A stretch of DNA of 64,000 bases, taken from NCBI RefSeq assembly GCF_003596405.1, contig NZ_QYUR01000008.1, positions 620,001 through 684,000 of the forward strand. The letters run 5' to 3'. The notes under the pieces are model-generated. The model was not told the origin of the DNA. It saw nothing but the letters and a program-made list of their open reading frames with translations, and searched no databases. Positions 32,372-41,764 of this stretch are shown here, piece by piece; the stretch's first letter is position 1; each line of letters starts with the position of its first letter. The stretch comes from Pseudomonas cavernicola. GTDB taxonomy: Bacteria; Pseudomonadota; Gammaproteobacteria; Pseudomonadales; Pseudomonadaceae. The position numbers and the translations under genes were made by a program.

Positions 32372-34129
32372 TCAGGCCACCTTCTTACCTTCGACTAACA
32401 ATTCCGGCGCTTCGCCAGGCTTGAGCAGCGCATAGAGCATGCCGGTGAGTAGGCTGCCGGCGACTATCGCCAGCAGGTAGAGCAACGCATGGTTGATGGC
32501 GTTGGGGATGAGCATGACGAACAGGCCGCCGTGGGGCGCCATCAGCTTGCAGCCGAAGTACATCGTCAACGCACCGGTCAGCGCACCGCCGGCGATGCTC
32601 GCCGGGATCACCCGCAGCGGGTCCTTGGCGGCGAAGGGGATGGCGCCCTCGGAAATGAAGCACAGGCCCAGCACCAGCGCCGCCTTGCCGGCCTCGCGCT
32701 CGCTCTGGGCGAACTTGCGCCGCGCCAGCAGGCTGGCGATGCCCATGCCGATGGGTGGCACCATGCCGGCAGCCATGGTCGCCGCCATCGGCGCGTAGCT
32801 CTGCGAGGCGAGCAGGCCGACGGAGAAGGCATAGGCGGCCTTGTTGATCGGCCCGCCGAGGTCGACGCACATCATCCCGCCCAGCAGCAGGCCAAGGAGG
32901 ACGGCGTTGGAGGTGCCCATGGTGTCGAGGAAATGGGTCAAGCTGGCGAGCATGCCGGCCACCGGCTTGCCGACCACGAAGATCATCACCAGGCCGGTGA
33001 ACAGGCTGGCCAGCAGCGGGATGATCAGGATCGGCTTCAGCGCCTCGACGCTCGGCGGCAACTTGGCCCAGCGGTTGATCGCGCGGGCCGAGTAGCCGGC
33101 GAGGAAGCCGGCGATGATGCCGCCGATGAAACCGGCTCCCAGGCTGCCGGCCAGCAGCCCGCCGATCATCCCCGGCGCCAGCCCCGGCCGGTCGGCGATG
33201 GAATAGGCGATGTAGCCAGCCAGCAGCGGCACCATCAGCTTAAAGGCGGTTTCGCCGCCGATCTGCATCAGCGCGGCGGCCAGGCTGCCTTCCTGCTTGA
33301 AGGCCTCGATGCCGAAGACGAAGGACAGAGCGATCATCAGCCCCCCCGCCACCACCATCGGCAACATGTAGGAGACGCCGGTCAGCAGGTGCTTGTAGGC
33401 GCCCTTCGATTCGGCCTTGGCCGCGCCTTGCTGGGCGCTGCCGGCGCGGTTCGGCTCCTGCAGCAGGGCTTCGGCCAGGGCGCGCTTGAGGGTCGCCTCG
33501 GACTGTTTCAGGGCCACCCCGGTGCCACAACGGAACACGCGCTTGCCGGCGAAGCGGGCGATATCCACCTCGATATCGGTGGCCAGCAGCACCACGTCGG
33601 CGGCGGCGATGGCGGCCGCGCTGAGCGGGTCGCGAGCGCCCACCGAGCCCTGGGTTTCTACCTGCAGTTCGTAGTCGAGGCGCTGCGCCGCCTGCTTCAA
33701 CGCTTCGGCGGCCATGAAGGTGTGCGCCACCCCAGTCGGACAGGCGGTCACTGCCACCACCCGCGGCCTGGCTGCGGCAACAGCGGGCACCGTGGCGGCC
33801 GGCGGCTGGGCGCTGGCCTCGTGCATCTGTGCCTCAACGGCGGCGCGTAACAGGAAGGCTTCGCTGTCTCGGAGGGCCTCGGCCGGGGTGGCCAGGAACA
33901 GGCGCTTGCCGACGAAGCGGGCAAGATCCAGCGCGCCGCTTTTTACCACCAGCACCCAGTCGGCCGACTCTAGGGTGGCGGCCGACAGCTGGCGGTCCGG
34001 ATGCTGTGGATCGAACACCTCGACACCGGTGCTCCAGCCCAGGCGCTGGGCTGCCGCATCGAGCAGGCGAGCACAGAGCACGCTGGTGACCATGCCGTTC
34101 GGGCAGGCGGTGACTATGGCGAGTTTCAT
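32372..34129 (-). CDS. fruA: Fructose PTS permease, EIIB'BC (FruA)
   Basis: A 585-aa membrane permease that imports fructose as fructose-1-phosphate. Residues 1 to ~100 form a degenerate IIB' domain (VTACPNGMVTS). Residues ~120-220 form the active IIB domain, with the phosphorylated Cys in AVTACPTGVAHTFMAAEAL. From ~240 on is the IIC domain with about ten membrane helices (LLTGVSYMLPMVVAGGLMI, GLCFISEGAIPFAAKDP). The ATG overlaps the fruK stop as ATGA. A much longer upstream reading frame exists but only reads fruK out of frame. Last gene of fruBKA. Confidence 0.95.
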   Translation of the reverse strand: MKLAIVTACPNGMVTSVLCARLLDAAAQRLGWSTGVEVFDPQHPDRQLSAATLESADWVLVVKSGALDLARFVGKRLFLATPAEALRDSEAFLLRAAVEAQMHEASAQPPAATVPAVAAARPRVVAVTACPTGVAHTFMAAEALKQAAQRLDYELQVETQGSVGARDPLSAAAIAAADVVLLATDIEVDIARFAGKRVFRCGTGVALKQSEATLKRALAEALLQEPNRAGSAQQGAAKAESKGAYKHLLTGVSYMLPMVVAGGLMIALSFVFGIEAFKQEGSLAAALMQIGGETAFKLMVPLLAGYIAYSIADRPGLAPGMIGGLLAGSLGAGFIGGIIAGFLAGYSARAINRWAKLPPSVEALKPILIIPLLASLFTGLVMIFVVGKPVAGMLASLTHFLDTMGTSNAVLLGLLLGGMMCVDLGGPINKAAYAFSVGLLASQSYAPMAATMAAGMVPPIGMGIASLLARRKFAQSEREAGKAALVLGLCFISEGAIPFAAKDPLRVIPASIAGGALTGALTMYFGCKLMAPHGGLFVMLIPNAINHALLYLLAIVAGSLLTGMLYALLKPGEAPELLVEGKKVA

Positions 34130-35082
34130 CTGGGCACCTCTTGTTGTTCTGGCAACGCATGCACGACCACTGCGCTTTCGAGTTGTTGCAACTGCACGGC
34201 ATCGCCGATGCCGACGCCGACCTGGGTCACTGCCTGGGCGGCGATGGCGGTGGCGCAGCGCAAGGTGCGCTGTGCCGGCCAACCGCTGAGCAGCCCATGC
34301 AGCATGCCGGCCAGCAGCGAATCGCCGGCCCCCACCGTACTGGCCACTGTCACCCTGGGCGGCAACGCCAGCCATGCCTGGTCCGGGGCGAACCAGCGCA
34401 CGCCCTCGGCGCCTTGGGAGATCACCACCTGTTCTATGCCCTGGGCCTGCAGACGCGCGGCCTCCTCGGCTTGAGCAGCGAACGACTCCAGCGGCCGGCC
34501 ACAGACCTCGGCCAGTTCCTCGGTATTCGGCTTGATCAGCCAGGGCGCCGCCACCAGTCCTGCGCGCAGGGCGGCACCGCTGGTATCCAGCGCCACCCGC
34601 AGGCCCAGACGCTTGAGGCGCTTGAGCAGTTCGGCCAGCCATTCGGGGCTGACCCCGGGCGGCAGGCTGCCGGCCACCACCGCCAGATCGTGGCCGGCGG
34701 CCAGGTTGTCGAGGCGCCCCAGCAAGGTGATCTGGGCCAGTTCGTCGACCTCCGGGCCTGGGCCATTGATATCGGTGATGCGCCCGTCGCTTTCCGCCAA
34801 CTTGATATTGCTGCGGGTTTCGCCGGGCACGCGGATGAAGCCGTCGACGAAACCGCGCCGGGCGAACAGCGCCTCGAAGGCTGCGGGATTGTCGGCACCG
34901 AGGAAGCCGCCGACGGTCAGGTTGTGGCCAAGGTCGGCGAGCACCTGGGCGACATTGAGACCCTTGCCGGCTGCTTGGCTGGCCTGGGTCTCGCTGCGGT
35001 TGACCTGGCCGGGTTCGAGGCGCGCCAGGCGCACCGTCAGGTCGAGGGCCGGGTTCAGGGTCAGGGTCAGGATGCGCGCCAT
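34126..35082 (-). CDS. fruK: 1-phosphofructokinase
   Basis: A 318-aa PfkB-family kinase that turns fructose-1-phosphate into fructose-1,6-bisphosphate. Landmarks are TLTLNPALDLTV, the GKGLNVAQVLADLG segment, and the PfkB signature with catalytic Asp, TVASTVGAGDSLLAGMLHG. The start overlaps the fruB stop by one base (TGATG) and the stop overlaps the fruA start, so all three genes are translationally coupled. Confidence 0.95.
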   Translation of the reverse strand: MARILTLTLNPALDLTVRLARLEPGQVNRSETQASQAAGKGLNVAQVLADLGHNLTVGGFLGADNPAAFEALFARRGFVDGFIRVPGETRSNIKLAESDGRITDINGPGPEVDELAQITLLGRLDNLAAGHDLAVVAGSLPPGVSPEWLAELLKRLKRLGLRVALDTSGAALRAGLVAAPWLIKPNTEELAEVCGRPLESFAAQAEEAARLQAQGIEQVVISQGAEGVRWFAPDQAWLALPPRVTVASTVGAGDSLLAGMLHGLLSGWPAQRTLRCATAIAAQAVTQVGVGIGDAVQLQQLESAVVVHALPEQQEVPR

Positions 35083-37943
35083 CAGAATGTCTCCGCCAGG
35101 GCGCGCACCGCCGCTGCGCTCTCCAGGCCAAGTGCCGTACCGGCCAGCTCCTGGGCCGCCGACAGGCTGATCTCGCGCACCCGCGCCTTGACCTCGGCGA
35201 TGCTGCGCGCGGAAACGCTCAATTCATCCACGCCGAGGCCCACCAGCAAGGGCACCGCCAGCGGGTCCGCAGCCAGCTCGCCACAGACGCCTACCCACTT
35301 GCCCTGGGCATGGGCCGCGCGCACCGTTATGTCGATCAATTGCAGCACCGCCGGGTGCAGGCCGTCGGCCTGAGCCGAGAGGGTCGGATGGCCACGGTCG
35401 ATGGCCAGGCAGTACTGGGTCAGGTCGTTGGTGCCGATGCTGAAGAAGTCCACCTCACGGGCCAGCACCGGGGCGATCAGGGCCGCCGAGGGCACTTCGA
35501 CCATGATTCCCAGTTGCAGGTCCGCCTGGGGGATCTCCTCGCACAGGCGCCGGGTCATGTCGCGGGCCTGGCGCCACTCCTCGACGCTGCCGACCATGGG
35601 GAACATGATCCGCAGCGGGCGGCCGTCGGCGGCCCGCAACAGGGCTCGCAGCTGGGTCTCCATAAGCTGCGGACGGCGCAGGGTCAGGCGCACACCGCGC
35701 ACACCGAGGAAGGGGTTCTCCTCCTCGGGGATCGGCCAGTAAGGCAGCGGCTTGTCGCCGCCGACATCCAGGGTGCGCGCCACCAGCGGGCGTCCGCCCA
35801 AGGCGTCGAAGATGCGCCGGTAGTCGGCCTCTTGGGTCGCCAGGTCCGGCGCCTGCGGGTGCGCCATGAAGATGAACTCGGTGCGCAGCAGGCCGACACC
35901 CTCGGCGCCTTCGGCCACCGCCTTGGCCGCGCCGGCGCTGTCGCCGAGGTTGGCGCAGACTTCCACGGCATGGCCGTCGCGGGTCTGCGCCGGCTCGAGC
36001 TTGCGTGTCTCGGCTTCGTGCAGGCGGCGCTCGCGGCCTTCCTGCTCCTGGCGGGCACGCTCCAGCATGGCGTTGTCCGGCGCCACCGCCAGACGGCCGC
36101 GCTGACCGTCGAGCAGCAACGGCGTGCGCGGTGCCAGCAGCAGCACGGCGGCGCCGGCGCCGACCAGGGCAGGTATGCCCAGGGCGCGGGCGACTATGGC
36201 GCTGTGGGAAGTGGCGCCGCCACGGGCGGTGAGGATGCCGGCCACCTTGGTGCGGTCCAGCCGTGCCACATCCGAGGGGGCCATCTCGTCCATCACCAGG
36301 ATGTAGGGTTCGTCCGGCTCGGGCACCTCCTCCACGCCACAGAGCTGGCCGAGCACGCGGCGGCCAATGTCGCGCAAGTCGGCAGCGCGCTCGGCGAGCA
36401 GCGCATCGTGCAGGCTCTCCTGCTGGGCTGCGGCGCTTTCGATCACCGTCATCCAGGCCGCGGCGGCGCTTTCGCCCTGCTTCAGGCGGGTCTCTACTTC
36501 GTCGCCGAACTCGGGGTCGGCGAGCATTTCCAGGTGGGTGACGAAGATCTCGCGGATCGCCTTGACTTCGCTGCGCAGCACCAGCCCTTCGATCTCGCCG
36601 CGCACATGGGCCAGGGCCTGCTGCAAGCACACACGCTCCAGCGCCGGGGACTCGCCACGCAGCGGGTAGTCGAAGGCCTTGTGCACATGGATATGCGCCG
36701 GGCCGATGGCGATGCCCGGCGCGGCGGGCACCGCCTGGAGCAGGCTGCCGGCCGCCGGGGCCTGCAGCGGCAGCTCTTCCGGCTCGGCCTCGACGAGTTG
36801 GGGTTGACTGGTCGGCAACGCCTCCACCTCCTCGCCCAGGCCTTGCTCGATGGCCGCCTGCAAGGCCGGCAGAGCCGTGGCGGCGATGCCCGGCTCGGCG
36901 AAGATTTCCAGCACCTGGCCACGGCGGACGCCGAGGCTGAGCAGCTTGCTCAGGCTTTTCGCCGAGACCGCGCCGGCGCCGCTGTCAGCCACCCGTACGC
37001 GGATCTCGCCGTCGAATTCCTTGGCCAGCTGCACCAACTCCTTGGCCGGACGCGCATGCAGGCCATGGGCGTTGGCCAGCGGCACGCAGAGGCTCGGCCA
37101 ATCCATCTGCGAGTCGCCGCCGAGGACTTCGAGTACCGCGCGGCGTTGGGTGGCACGCGCCAGTTCGCGGCCACGTCCCTCGATCAGCAACGTGCAAAGG
37201 CGTTCCAGCAGAGCCTGGTGGGCATCACCCAGGCTGGCCAGGCAGAACAGACCGCTGAGTGGCTGGTCGAGATAGCGCAACGGCTTGTCCGGCGTCAGGT
37301 AGGCCAGCCCGGGACGCTGCACCGCCTGGTCGCTGTTCAGCCACCAGAGGCCGTCGCCTAGCGGCAGGGGTTCGCCATGCAACAGCGTGGCGGCGAAACC
37401 ACTGCCCACGCAGTCAGCCCGGCGCAGCAGACGGGCGCCCTGCAGCACCAGTTCGTCGAAATCTTCCGCCGGTACGCTGAGGCCGATCAATTGGTCGTCC
37501 AGGGCAAGTTCCTGCGGCGCACTCTGCAGTAGCTTGAGTACCTCTTCCGGGCTTTGCGCACGGCGCAGCTCGCTGCCCAGGTCGGCCTCGCCGAGGGCGC
37601 GGGTGAGCAGTTGCAGGAGCCGCAGGTGCTCGTCGGACTTGGCGGCGATACCGATGGCCAGGTAAACCAGTTGCCCGTCACCCCAGTCCACGCCGTCGGG
37701 AAATTGCAGCAGGCGCACCCCGGTGGCGTGCACCAGGTCACGGGTCTGCGGGGTACCGTGGGGAATCGCGATGCCCTGGCCGAGGTAGGTCGAGCCCTGC
37801 CCTTCGCGGGCCTGCAAGCCGGCCAGATAGCCATCGGCGACCAGGCCGTCGGCCTGCAGCCGCTCGGCCAGCATCTGCAGCGCGGTGGACTTGTCCATAG
37901 CCGACAGGCCCATGGCTATCTGCTCAGGCGTTAGTTCGAGCAT
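35082..37943 (-). CDS. fruB: Fructose PTS multiphosphoryl transfer protein, EIIA-HPr-EI (FruB)
   Basis: A 953-aa cytoplasmic fusion. Residues ~1-145 are EIIA-Fru with the active His in GIAIPHGTPQTRD. Residues ~280-365 are HPr with His in NAHGLHARPAKELV and a Ser region in AVSAKSLSKLLSLG. Residues ~400-950 are enzyme I with His in TARGGATSHSAIVARALG and Cys in GVCGELAADP. It carries the whole phosphate relay from phosphoenolpyruvate. The ATG at 37943 follows GGAGG with 8-nt spacing. A FruR-type operator lies about 115 bp upstream in the divergent fruB-fruR region. Confidence 0.95.
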   Translation of the reverse strand: MLELTPEQIAMGLSAMDKSTALQMLAERLQADGLVADGYLAGLQAREGQGSTYLGQGIAIPHGTPQTRDLVHATGVRLLQFPDGVDWGDGQLVYLAIGIAAKSDEHLRLLQLLTRALGEADLGSELRRAQSPEEVLKLLQSAPQELALDDQLIGLSVPAEDFDELVLQGARLLRRADCVGSGFAATLLHGEPLPLGDGLWWLNSDQAVQRPGLAYLTPDKPLRYLDQPLSGLFCLASLGDAHQALLERLCTLLIEGRGRELARATQRRAVLEVLGGDSQMDWPSLCVPLANAHGLHARPAKELVQLAKEFDGEIRVRVADSGAGAVSAKSLSKLLSLGVRRGQVLEIFAEPGIAATALPALQAAIEQGLGEEVEALPTSQPQLVEAEPEELPLQAPAAGSLLQAVPAAPGIAIGPAHIHVHKAFDYPLRGESPALERVCLQQALAHVRGEIEGLVLRSEVKAIREIFVTHLEMLADPEFGDEVETRLKQGESAAAAWMTVIESAAAQQESLHDALLAERAADLRDIGRRVLGQLCGVEEVPEPDEPYILVMDEMAPSDVARLDRTKVAGILTARGGATSHSAIVARALGIPALVGAGAAVLLLAPRTPLLLDGQRGRLAVAPDNAMLERARQEQEGRERRLHEAETRKLEPAQTRDGHAVEVCANLGDSAGAAKAVAEGAEGVGLLRTEFIFMAHPQAPDLATQEADYRRIFDALGGRPLVARTLDVGGDKPLPYWPIPEEENPFLGVRGVRLTLRRPQLMETQLRALLRAADGRPLRIMFPMVGSVEEWRQARDMTRRLCEEIPQADLQLGIMVEVPSAALIAPVLAREVDFFSIGTNDLTQYCLAIDRGHPTLSAQADGLHPAVLQLIDITVRAAHAQGKWVGVCGELAADPLAVPLLVGLGVDELSVSARSIAEVKARVREISLSAAQELAGTALGLESAAAVRALAETF

Positions 37944-38056
37944 TTCTGTTACCTCCACCGCGAGCCTTTTGGCCCTTTTGTAGTTGTCTTCGATCCATCA
38001 GCTGAAGCGCTGGCAATCGCCGGAGCGGTTGCGGTAAAACTGGACAGAGCACTTGC

Positions 38057-38068
38057 TGAATCGTTTCA
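38057..38068. promoter_or_regulatory. FruR (Cra-type) operator
   Basis: TGAATCGTTTCA is a near-perfect palindrome that fits the Cra/FruR consensus TGAAnCGnTTCA. It lies between divergent fruB and fruR. A half site (GCTGAAGCGCT) occurs at 38001-38011. Repression by FruR relieved by fructose-1-phosphate is the expected control. Confidence 0.75.
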
Positions 38069-38154
38069 CTAAACTAAGATGGCACGTTACTCGATATTCT
38101 TCGATCCTTGAAGCCCAGCCGATGAAACTTATTCGTCTATGAGGAGCACAACGC

Positions 38155-39156
38155 TTGAAACTCAGCGATATCGCCCGCCTGGCCGGCGTCTCGGTGACCA
38201 CGGCCAGCTACGTGATCAACGGCAAGGCCGAGCAGAAACGCATCAGCCCGGCCACCGTGGAGCGGGTGCAAGCGGTGGTCGACGAGCATGGCTTCAAGCC
38301 CAACCCGCAGGCCGCCGGCCTGCGCAGCCGGCAGACCCGCACCTTGGGCTTCATCCTCCCGGACCTGGAGAACCCCAGCTACGCGCGCATCGCCAAGCTC
38401 CTCGAACAGGGCGCGCGGGCCCGCGGCTACCAGCTGCTGATCGCCAGCTCCGACGACGAAGCGGAGAGCGAGCGCCAGTTGCTCAAGCTGTTCCGCGCGC
38501 GCCGCTGCGACGCCCTGATAGTTGCCAGCTGCCTGCCGGAGGGCGATGTCAGCTACCGCCGCCTGCTCGATGAAGGATTGCCGGTGATCGCCGTCGACCG
38601 CGTGCTCGACCCGCAACGCTTCTGCTCGGTGGTCAGCGACGATCGCCAGGCCTGCCTGCAACTCACCCAGAGCCTGCTGCAGCCGCCGCCCCGACATATC
38701 GCCCTGCTCGGCGCGCGCCCGGAGCTGACCATCAGCAAGGAGCGCTGCGCCGGCTTCCAGCAGGCCGTGGCCGGTTTCTCCGGTGAGGTGCTGATCGAGC
38801 ATGGCGACAGCTTCAGCCGCGACTGCGGCAGGCGCCTGATGGGCGATCTTCTGGACCGCCTCGGCTACCTGCCGGATGCCCTGATCACCACCGCCTACGT
38901 GTTGCTGGCGGGGGTGCTCGACGCGCTGCGCGAACGCGGCGACTGGCCGGGGCAACTGCGCGTCGGCACCTTCGGCGACACCCAGCTGCTGGACTTCCTG
39001 CCGTTGCCAGTGAACTCCATGTACCAGCAGCACGAGGTGATCGCGGCGCAGGTCCTGCAACTGGTCTTGGCGGCGGTGGAGCAGGAGCACTACCAGCCCG
39101 GCGTTCAGGCCGTGCCGCGCAGCCTCAAGCGACGCCTAGGAGCCTGTCGGGCTTAG
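38155..39156 (+). CDS. fruR: Fructose repressor, LacI family (Cra/FruR)
   Basis: A 333-aa LacI-type regulator. The N-terminal helix-turn-helix KLSDIARLAGVSVTTASYVI and hinge FKPNPQAAGLRSRQTRTLGF are typical of Cra/FruR. The ligand domain follows (GFILPDLENPSYARIAKLLE). The start is a TTG with GAGGAG 8 nt upstream; the nearby ATG is out of frame. The last six codons and the stop lie inside the terminal repeat of a MITE-like element, so the natural C-terminus has probably been replaced. Confidence 0.95.
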   Translation: MKLSDIARLAGVSVTTASYVINGKAEQKRISPATVERVQAVVDEHGFKPNPQAAGLRSRQTRTLGFILPDLENPSYARIAKLLEQGARARGYQLLIASSDDEAESERQLLKLFRARRCDALIVASCLPEGDVSYRRLLDEGLPVIAVDRVLDPQRFCSVVSDDRQACLQLTQSLLQPPPRHIALLGARPELTISKERCAGFQQAVAGFSGEVLIEHGDSFSRDCGRRLMGDLLDRLGYLPDALITTAYVLLAGVLDALRERGDWPGQLRVGTFGDTQLLDFLPLPVNSMYQQHEVIAAQVLQLVLAAVEQEHYQPGVQAVPRSLKRRLGACRA

Positions 39157-39304
39157 ACGTCCGTAGCGAGAAAGTCTGGGATTGAGAACGTTTTTTTCAC
39201 TCGGGCGAGACGAATAGTCACTCTCTTTAACGAGGCTGAGTGGGAAAACGGGCCAATATCCAGGCTTTCGCAGTAGGACAGCGCTAAGTCCGACAGGCTC
39301 CTAG
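39136..39304. mobile_element. MITE-like element with 21-bp terminal inverted repeats
   Basis: CTAGGAGCCTGTCGG at the left end and its complement at the right end belong to 21-bp inverted repeats with one mismatch (39136-39156 and 39284-39304). The 127-bp interior has no gene. CTAG forms both outer ends, which may include a target duplication. Its left end supplies the fruR stop codon. Confidence 0.75.
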
Positions 39305-39339
39305 ACCCGGCCTGAACCGGGTCGGCTCCGCCAGCGCTT

Positions 39340-40965
39340 TCAGAAGATGTAATCGGTGGTCAGGAAACTCGACTCGCGGTTGCGGATGATCTCGCTGATC
39401 AACTCCTTGTTGTCTTCCTGAAACTTGGTGGCCACCAGGGTGCGAATGGAGAAGGTACGCAGCGCGTCATGCACGGAAAGGGTGCCCTCCGCCGAGTTCT
39501 TGCGCCCGTTGAAGGGGAAGGTGTCCGGCCCGCGCTGGCACTGCGCGTTGAGGTTGATGCGCCCCACCTGGTTGGCGAAGGCATCCACCAGCCGGCCCAC
39601 TTGCGCCGGGTCATTGCCGAAGATGCTCAGTTGCTGGCCGTAGTCGGAGTGCAGCACGTAGTCGATCACTTCCTGCAGCTCGCGGTACGGCACCACCGGA
39701 ATCAGCGGACCGAACTGCTCCTCCTGATAGAGGCGCATGTCCGGGCTCACCGGGCAGAGTAGCGCCGGGTAGAAGAAGCTCTCGCGGCTCGCGCCACCGC
39801 CGGGGTTGACCACCCGCGCGCCCTTGCTGGTGGCGTCGTGCAACAGACTGGAGAGAAAGTCCGCCTTGCCCGGCTCGGGCAACGGCGTCAGCGCCACGCC
39901 ATCTTCCCAGGGCATGCCCGGCTTGAGTGTGGCCAGTTTGGCGCAGAACTTGTCGAGGAACGGCTCCAGCACATCTTCGTGGACAAAGAGGATCTTCAGT
40001 GCCGTGCAGCGCTGGCCGTTGAACGACAAGGCGCCGGTGACGGCTTCACTGACCGCGTTGTCCAGGTCGACCTGCGGCAGCACGATGCCGGGGTTCTTCG
40101 CATCCAGGCCCAGCGCCGCGCGCAGGCGGTGCGGACGCGGGTGCAGCTTCTTCAGGTCGCTGGCACCCGAGTGGGTGCCGATGAAGGCGAACACGTCGAC
40201 CTTGCCGCTGGCCATCAGCGCGCTGACGGTGTCGCGGCCACGGCCATAGATGATGTTGATCACCCCGGCCGGGAAGCTGTCGCGGAAGGCCTCCAGCAGC
40301 GGGCGGATCAGCAGCACGCCGAACTTAGCCGGCTTGAAGACCACGGTGTTGCCCATGATCAGCGCCGGGATCAGGGTGGTGAAGGTCTCGTTCAGCGGGT
40401 AGTTGTAGGGGCCCATACACAGCGCCACGCCCAGCGGCACGCGGCGGATCTGGCCGAGGGTGCCCTGCTCCAGCTCGAAGCGGCTGGAGCGGCGGTCCAG
40501 CTCCTTCAGCGCCTCAATGGTGTCGACCATGTAGTCGCAGGTGCGGTCGAATTCTTTCTCCGAGTCCTTGAGGTTCTTGCCGATCTCCCACATCAGCAGC
40601 TTGACCACCGCCTCGCGCTGCTGGCGCATGCGCGCCAGGAAGGTCTCCACATGCTGGATGCGTTCGGCCACACGCATGGTCGGCCAGGCGCCCTGACCGT
40701 GATCGTAGGCCTGCACCGCAGCGTCCAACGCAGTCAGTGCGGCGTCGGCATCGAGCAGCGGCGTGCTACCCAGTTGCACCTGTTCATCACCGTTTTCCGT
40801 CTTCAGGAAAATCGGGCTGCGCACGATCGCCAACGGCCCGCTCCAGTTGCGCAGTTCGCCATTCACCAGGTATTCACGCTGGACTATCGGTTCGCCCGGG
40901 CGGTAGCGCTCGGGAATCTCGGCAGCGGTAGGAAACAGGGCATCAAGGTTATTGTTGTTAGTCAT
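39340..40965 (-). CDS. gapN: NADP-dependent glyceraldehyde-3-phosphate dehydrogenase
   Basis: A 541-aa aldehyde dehydrogenase superfamily enzyme that oxidises glyceraldehyde-3-phosphate to 3-phosphoglycerate without making ATP. Typical blocks are VPLGVALCMGPYNYPLNETF, the GNTVVFKPAKFG cofactor loop, FNGQRCTALKILFV with catalytic Cys, and YQEEQFGPLIPVVPY with the second conserved Glu. The length and the C-terminal IIRNRESSFLTTDYIF suit the Pseudomonas GapN type. It follows eda with a 90-bp gap on the same strand. It consumes the triose phosphate made by Eda. Confidence 0.85.
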   Translation of the reverse strand: MTNNNNLDALFPTAAEIPERYRPGEPIVQREYLVNGELRNWSGPLAIVRSPIFLKTENGDEQVQLGSTPLLDADAALTALDAAVQAYDHGQGAWPTMRVAERIQHVETFLARMRQQREAVVKLLMWEIGKNLKDSEKEFDRTCDYMVDTIEALKELDRRSSRFELEQGTLGQIRRVPLGVALCMGPYNYPLNETFTTLIPALIMGNTVVFKPAKFGVLLIRPLLEAFRDSFPAGVINIIYGRGRDTVSALMASGKVDVFAFIGTHSGASDLKKLHPRPHRLRAALGLDAKNPGIVLPQVDLDNAVSEAVTGALSFNGQRCTALKILFVHEDVLEPFLDKFCAKLATLKPGMPWEDGVALTPLPEPGKADFLSSLLHDATSKGARVVNPGGGASRESFFYPALLCPVSPDMRLYQEEQFGPLIPVVPYRELQEVIDYVLHSDYGQQLSIFGNDPAQVGRLVDAFANQVGRINLNAQCQRGPDTFPFNGRKNSAEGTLSVHDALRTFSIRTLVATKFQEDNKELISEIIRNRESSFLTTDYIF

Positions 40966-41055
40966 TGCTCATCCCTCGGGGGAAGGCGCTCACGGGGAGC
41001 CGGGTTGGGTAATCCGTCGATCCGTCGTACCGGCCGTGGCCGGCACGCTGCGGGG

Positions 41056-41745
41056 TCAGGCCAGCAGTCGCAGGGTCTCAGCGCTGCAGGCGGCGATGCG
41101 TTGCCAGTCGCCCTGACGTATCCAGCTGCTGTCCATCATCCAGGTGCCGCCTACGCACATCACATTGGACAGCGCCATGTAGCTCTGCACATTGCCTGGG
41201 TTAACACCTCCGGTCGGGCAGAAACGCACACCGGCAAAAGGCCCGCCAAGTGCCTTGAGAGCCGCGACACCGCCACATACCTCGGCAGGGAAGAGCTTGA
41301 AACGGCGATAGCCCAAGGCATAACCGAGCATGATCTCCGAGGCGCTACAAATCCCCGGCAGCACAGGCAATGGACTCTGCACGCCGGCCTGCAGCAGCTC
41401 GGCGGTACAGCCGGGAGTGACGATGAACTGCGCCCCCGCCGCCTCGGCATCGGCCAACATCTGCTCATCAAGCACCGTACCTGCACCGACGCACAACTCG
41501 GGGCGCTGCTCGCGCAACATGCGGATCGCAGTCAGGCCAAGTTCGGAGCGCAGGGTGATTTCCAATGTACGCAGGCCGCCCGCGGCCAAGGCATCGGCCA
41601 GCGGCAGGATGTCCGCCTCGCGCTCGATGGTGATGACGGGCAGGATGCGCGCCTGTTCGCACAGCCTGTCGATCTGTGCGGCCTTCTCGGCCATGCTCGG
41701 AGCGGCCCCGTGGCTTGCCACCCTACTATTCTGGACGTTGGTCAT
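41056..41745 (-). CDS. eda: KDPG/KHG aldolase
   Basis: A 229-aa class I aldolase that splits 2-keto-3-deoxy-6-phosphogluconate into pyruvate and glyceraldehyde-3-phosphate. The Schiff-base Lys is in RRFKLFPAEVCGG. TIEREADILPLADALAAGG, VGAGTVL and CPTGGVNPGN are further conserved blocks. It lies 19 bp after pgl, in a zwf-pgl-eda(-gapN) operon. Confidence 0.97.
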   Translation of the reverse strand: MTNVQNSRVASHGAAPSMAEKAAQIDRLCEQARILPVITIEREADILPLADALAAGGLRTLEITLRSELGLTAIRMLREQRPELCVGAGTVLDEQMLADAEAAGAQFIVTPGCTAELLQAGVQSPLPVLPGICSASEIMLGYALGYRRFKLFPAEVCGGVAALKALGGPFAGVRFCPTGGVNPGNVQSYMALSNVMCVGGTWMMDSSWIRQGDWQRIAACSAETLRLLA

Positions 41746-41764
41746 ATCGGCTGATCCTTCTGGC

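Noticed and set aside
34130-35131. A 919-codon reading frame that would extend fruA far upstream
   Set aside because: The extra 333 codons only read fruK out of frame and are Arg/Pro-rich. The FruA domain start, MKLAIVTACPNG, overlaps the fruK stop as ATGA, which fixes the start.
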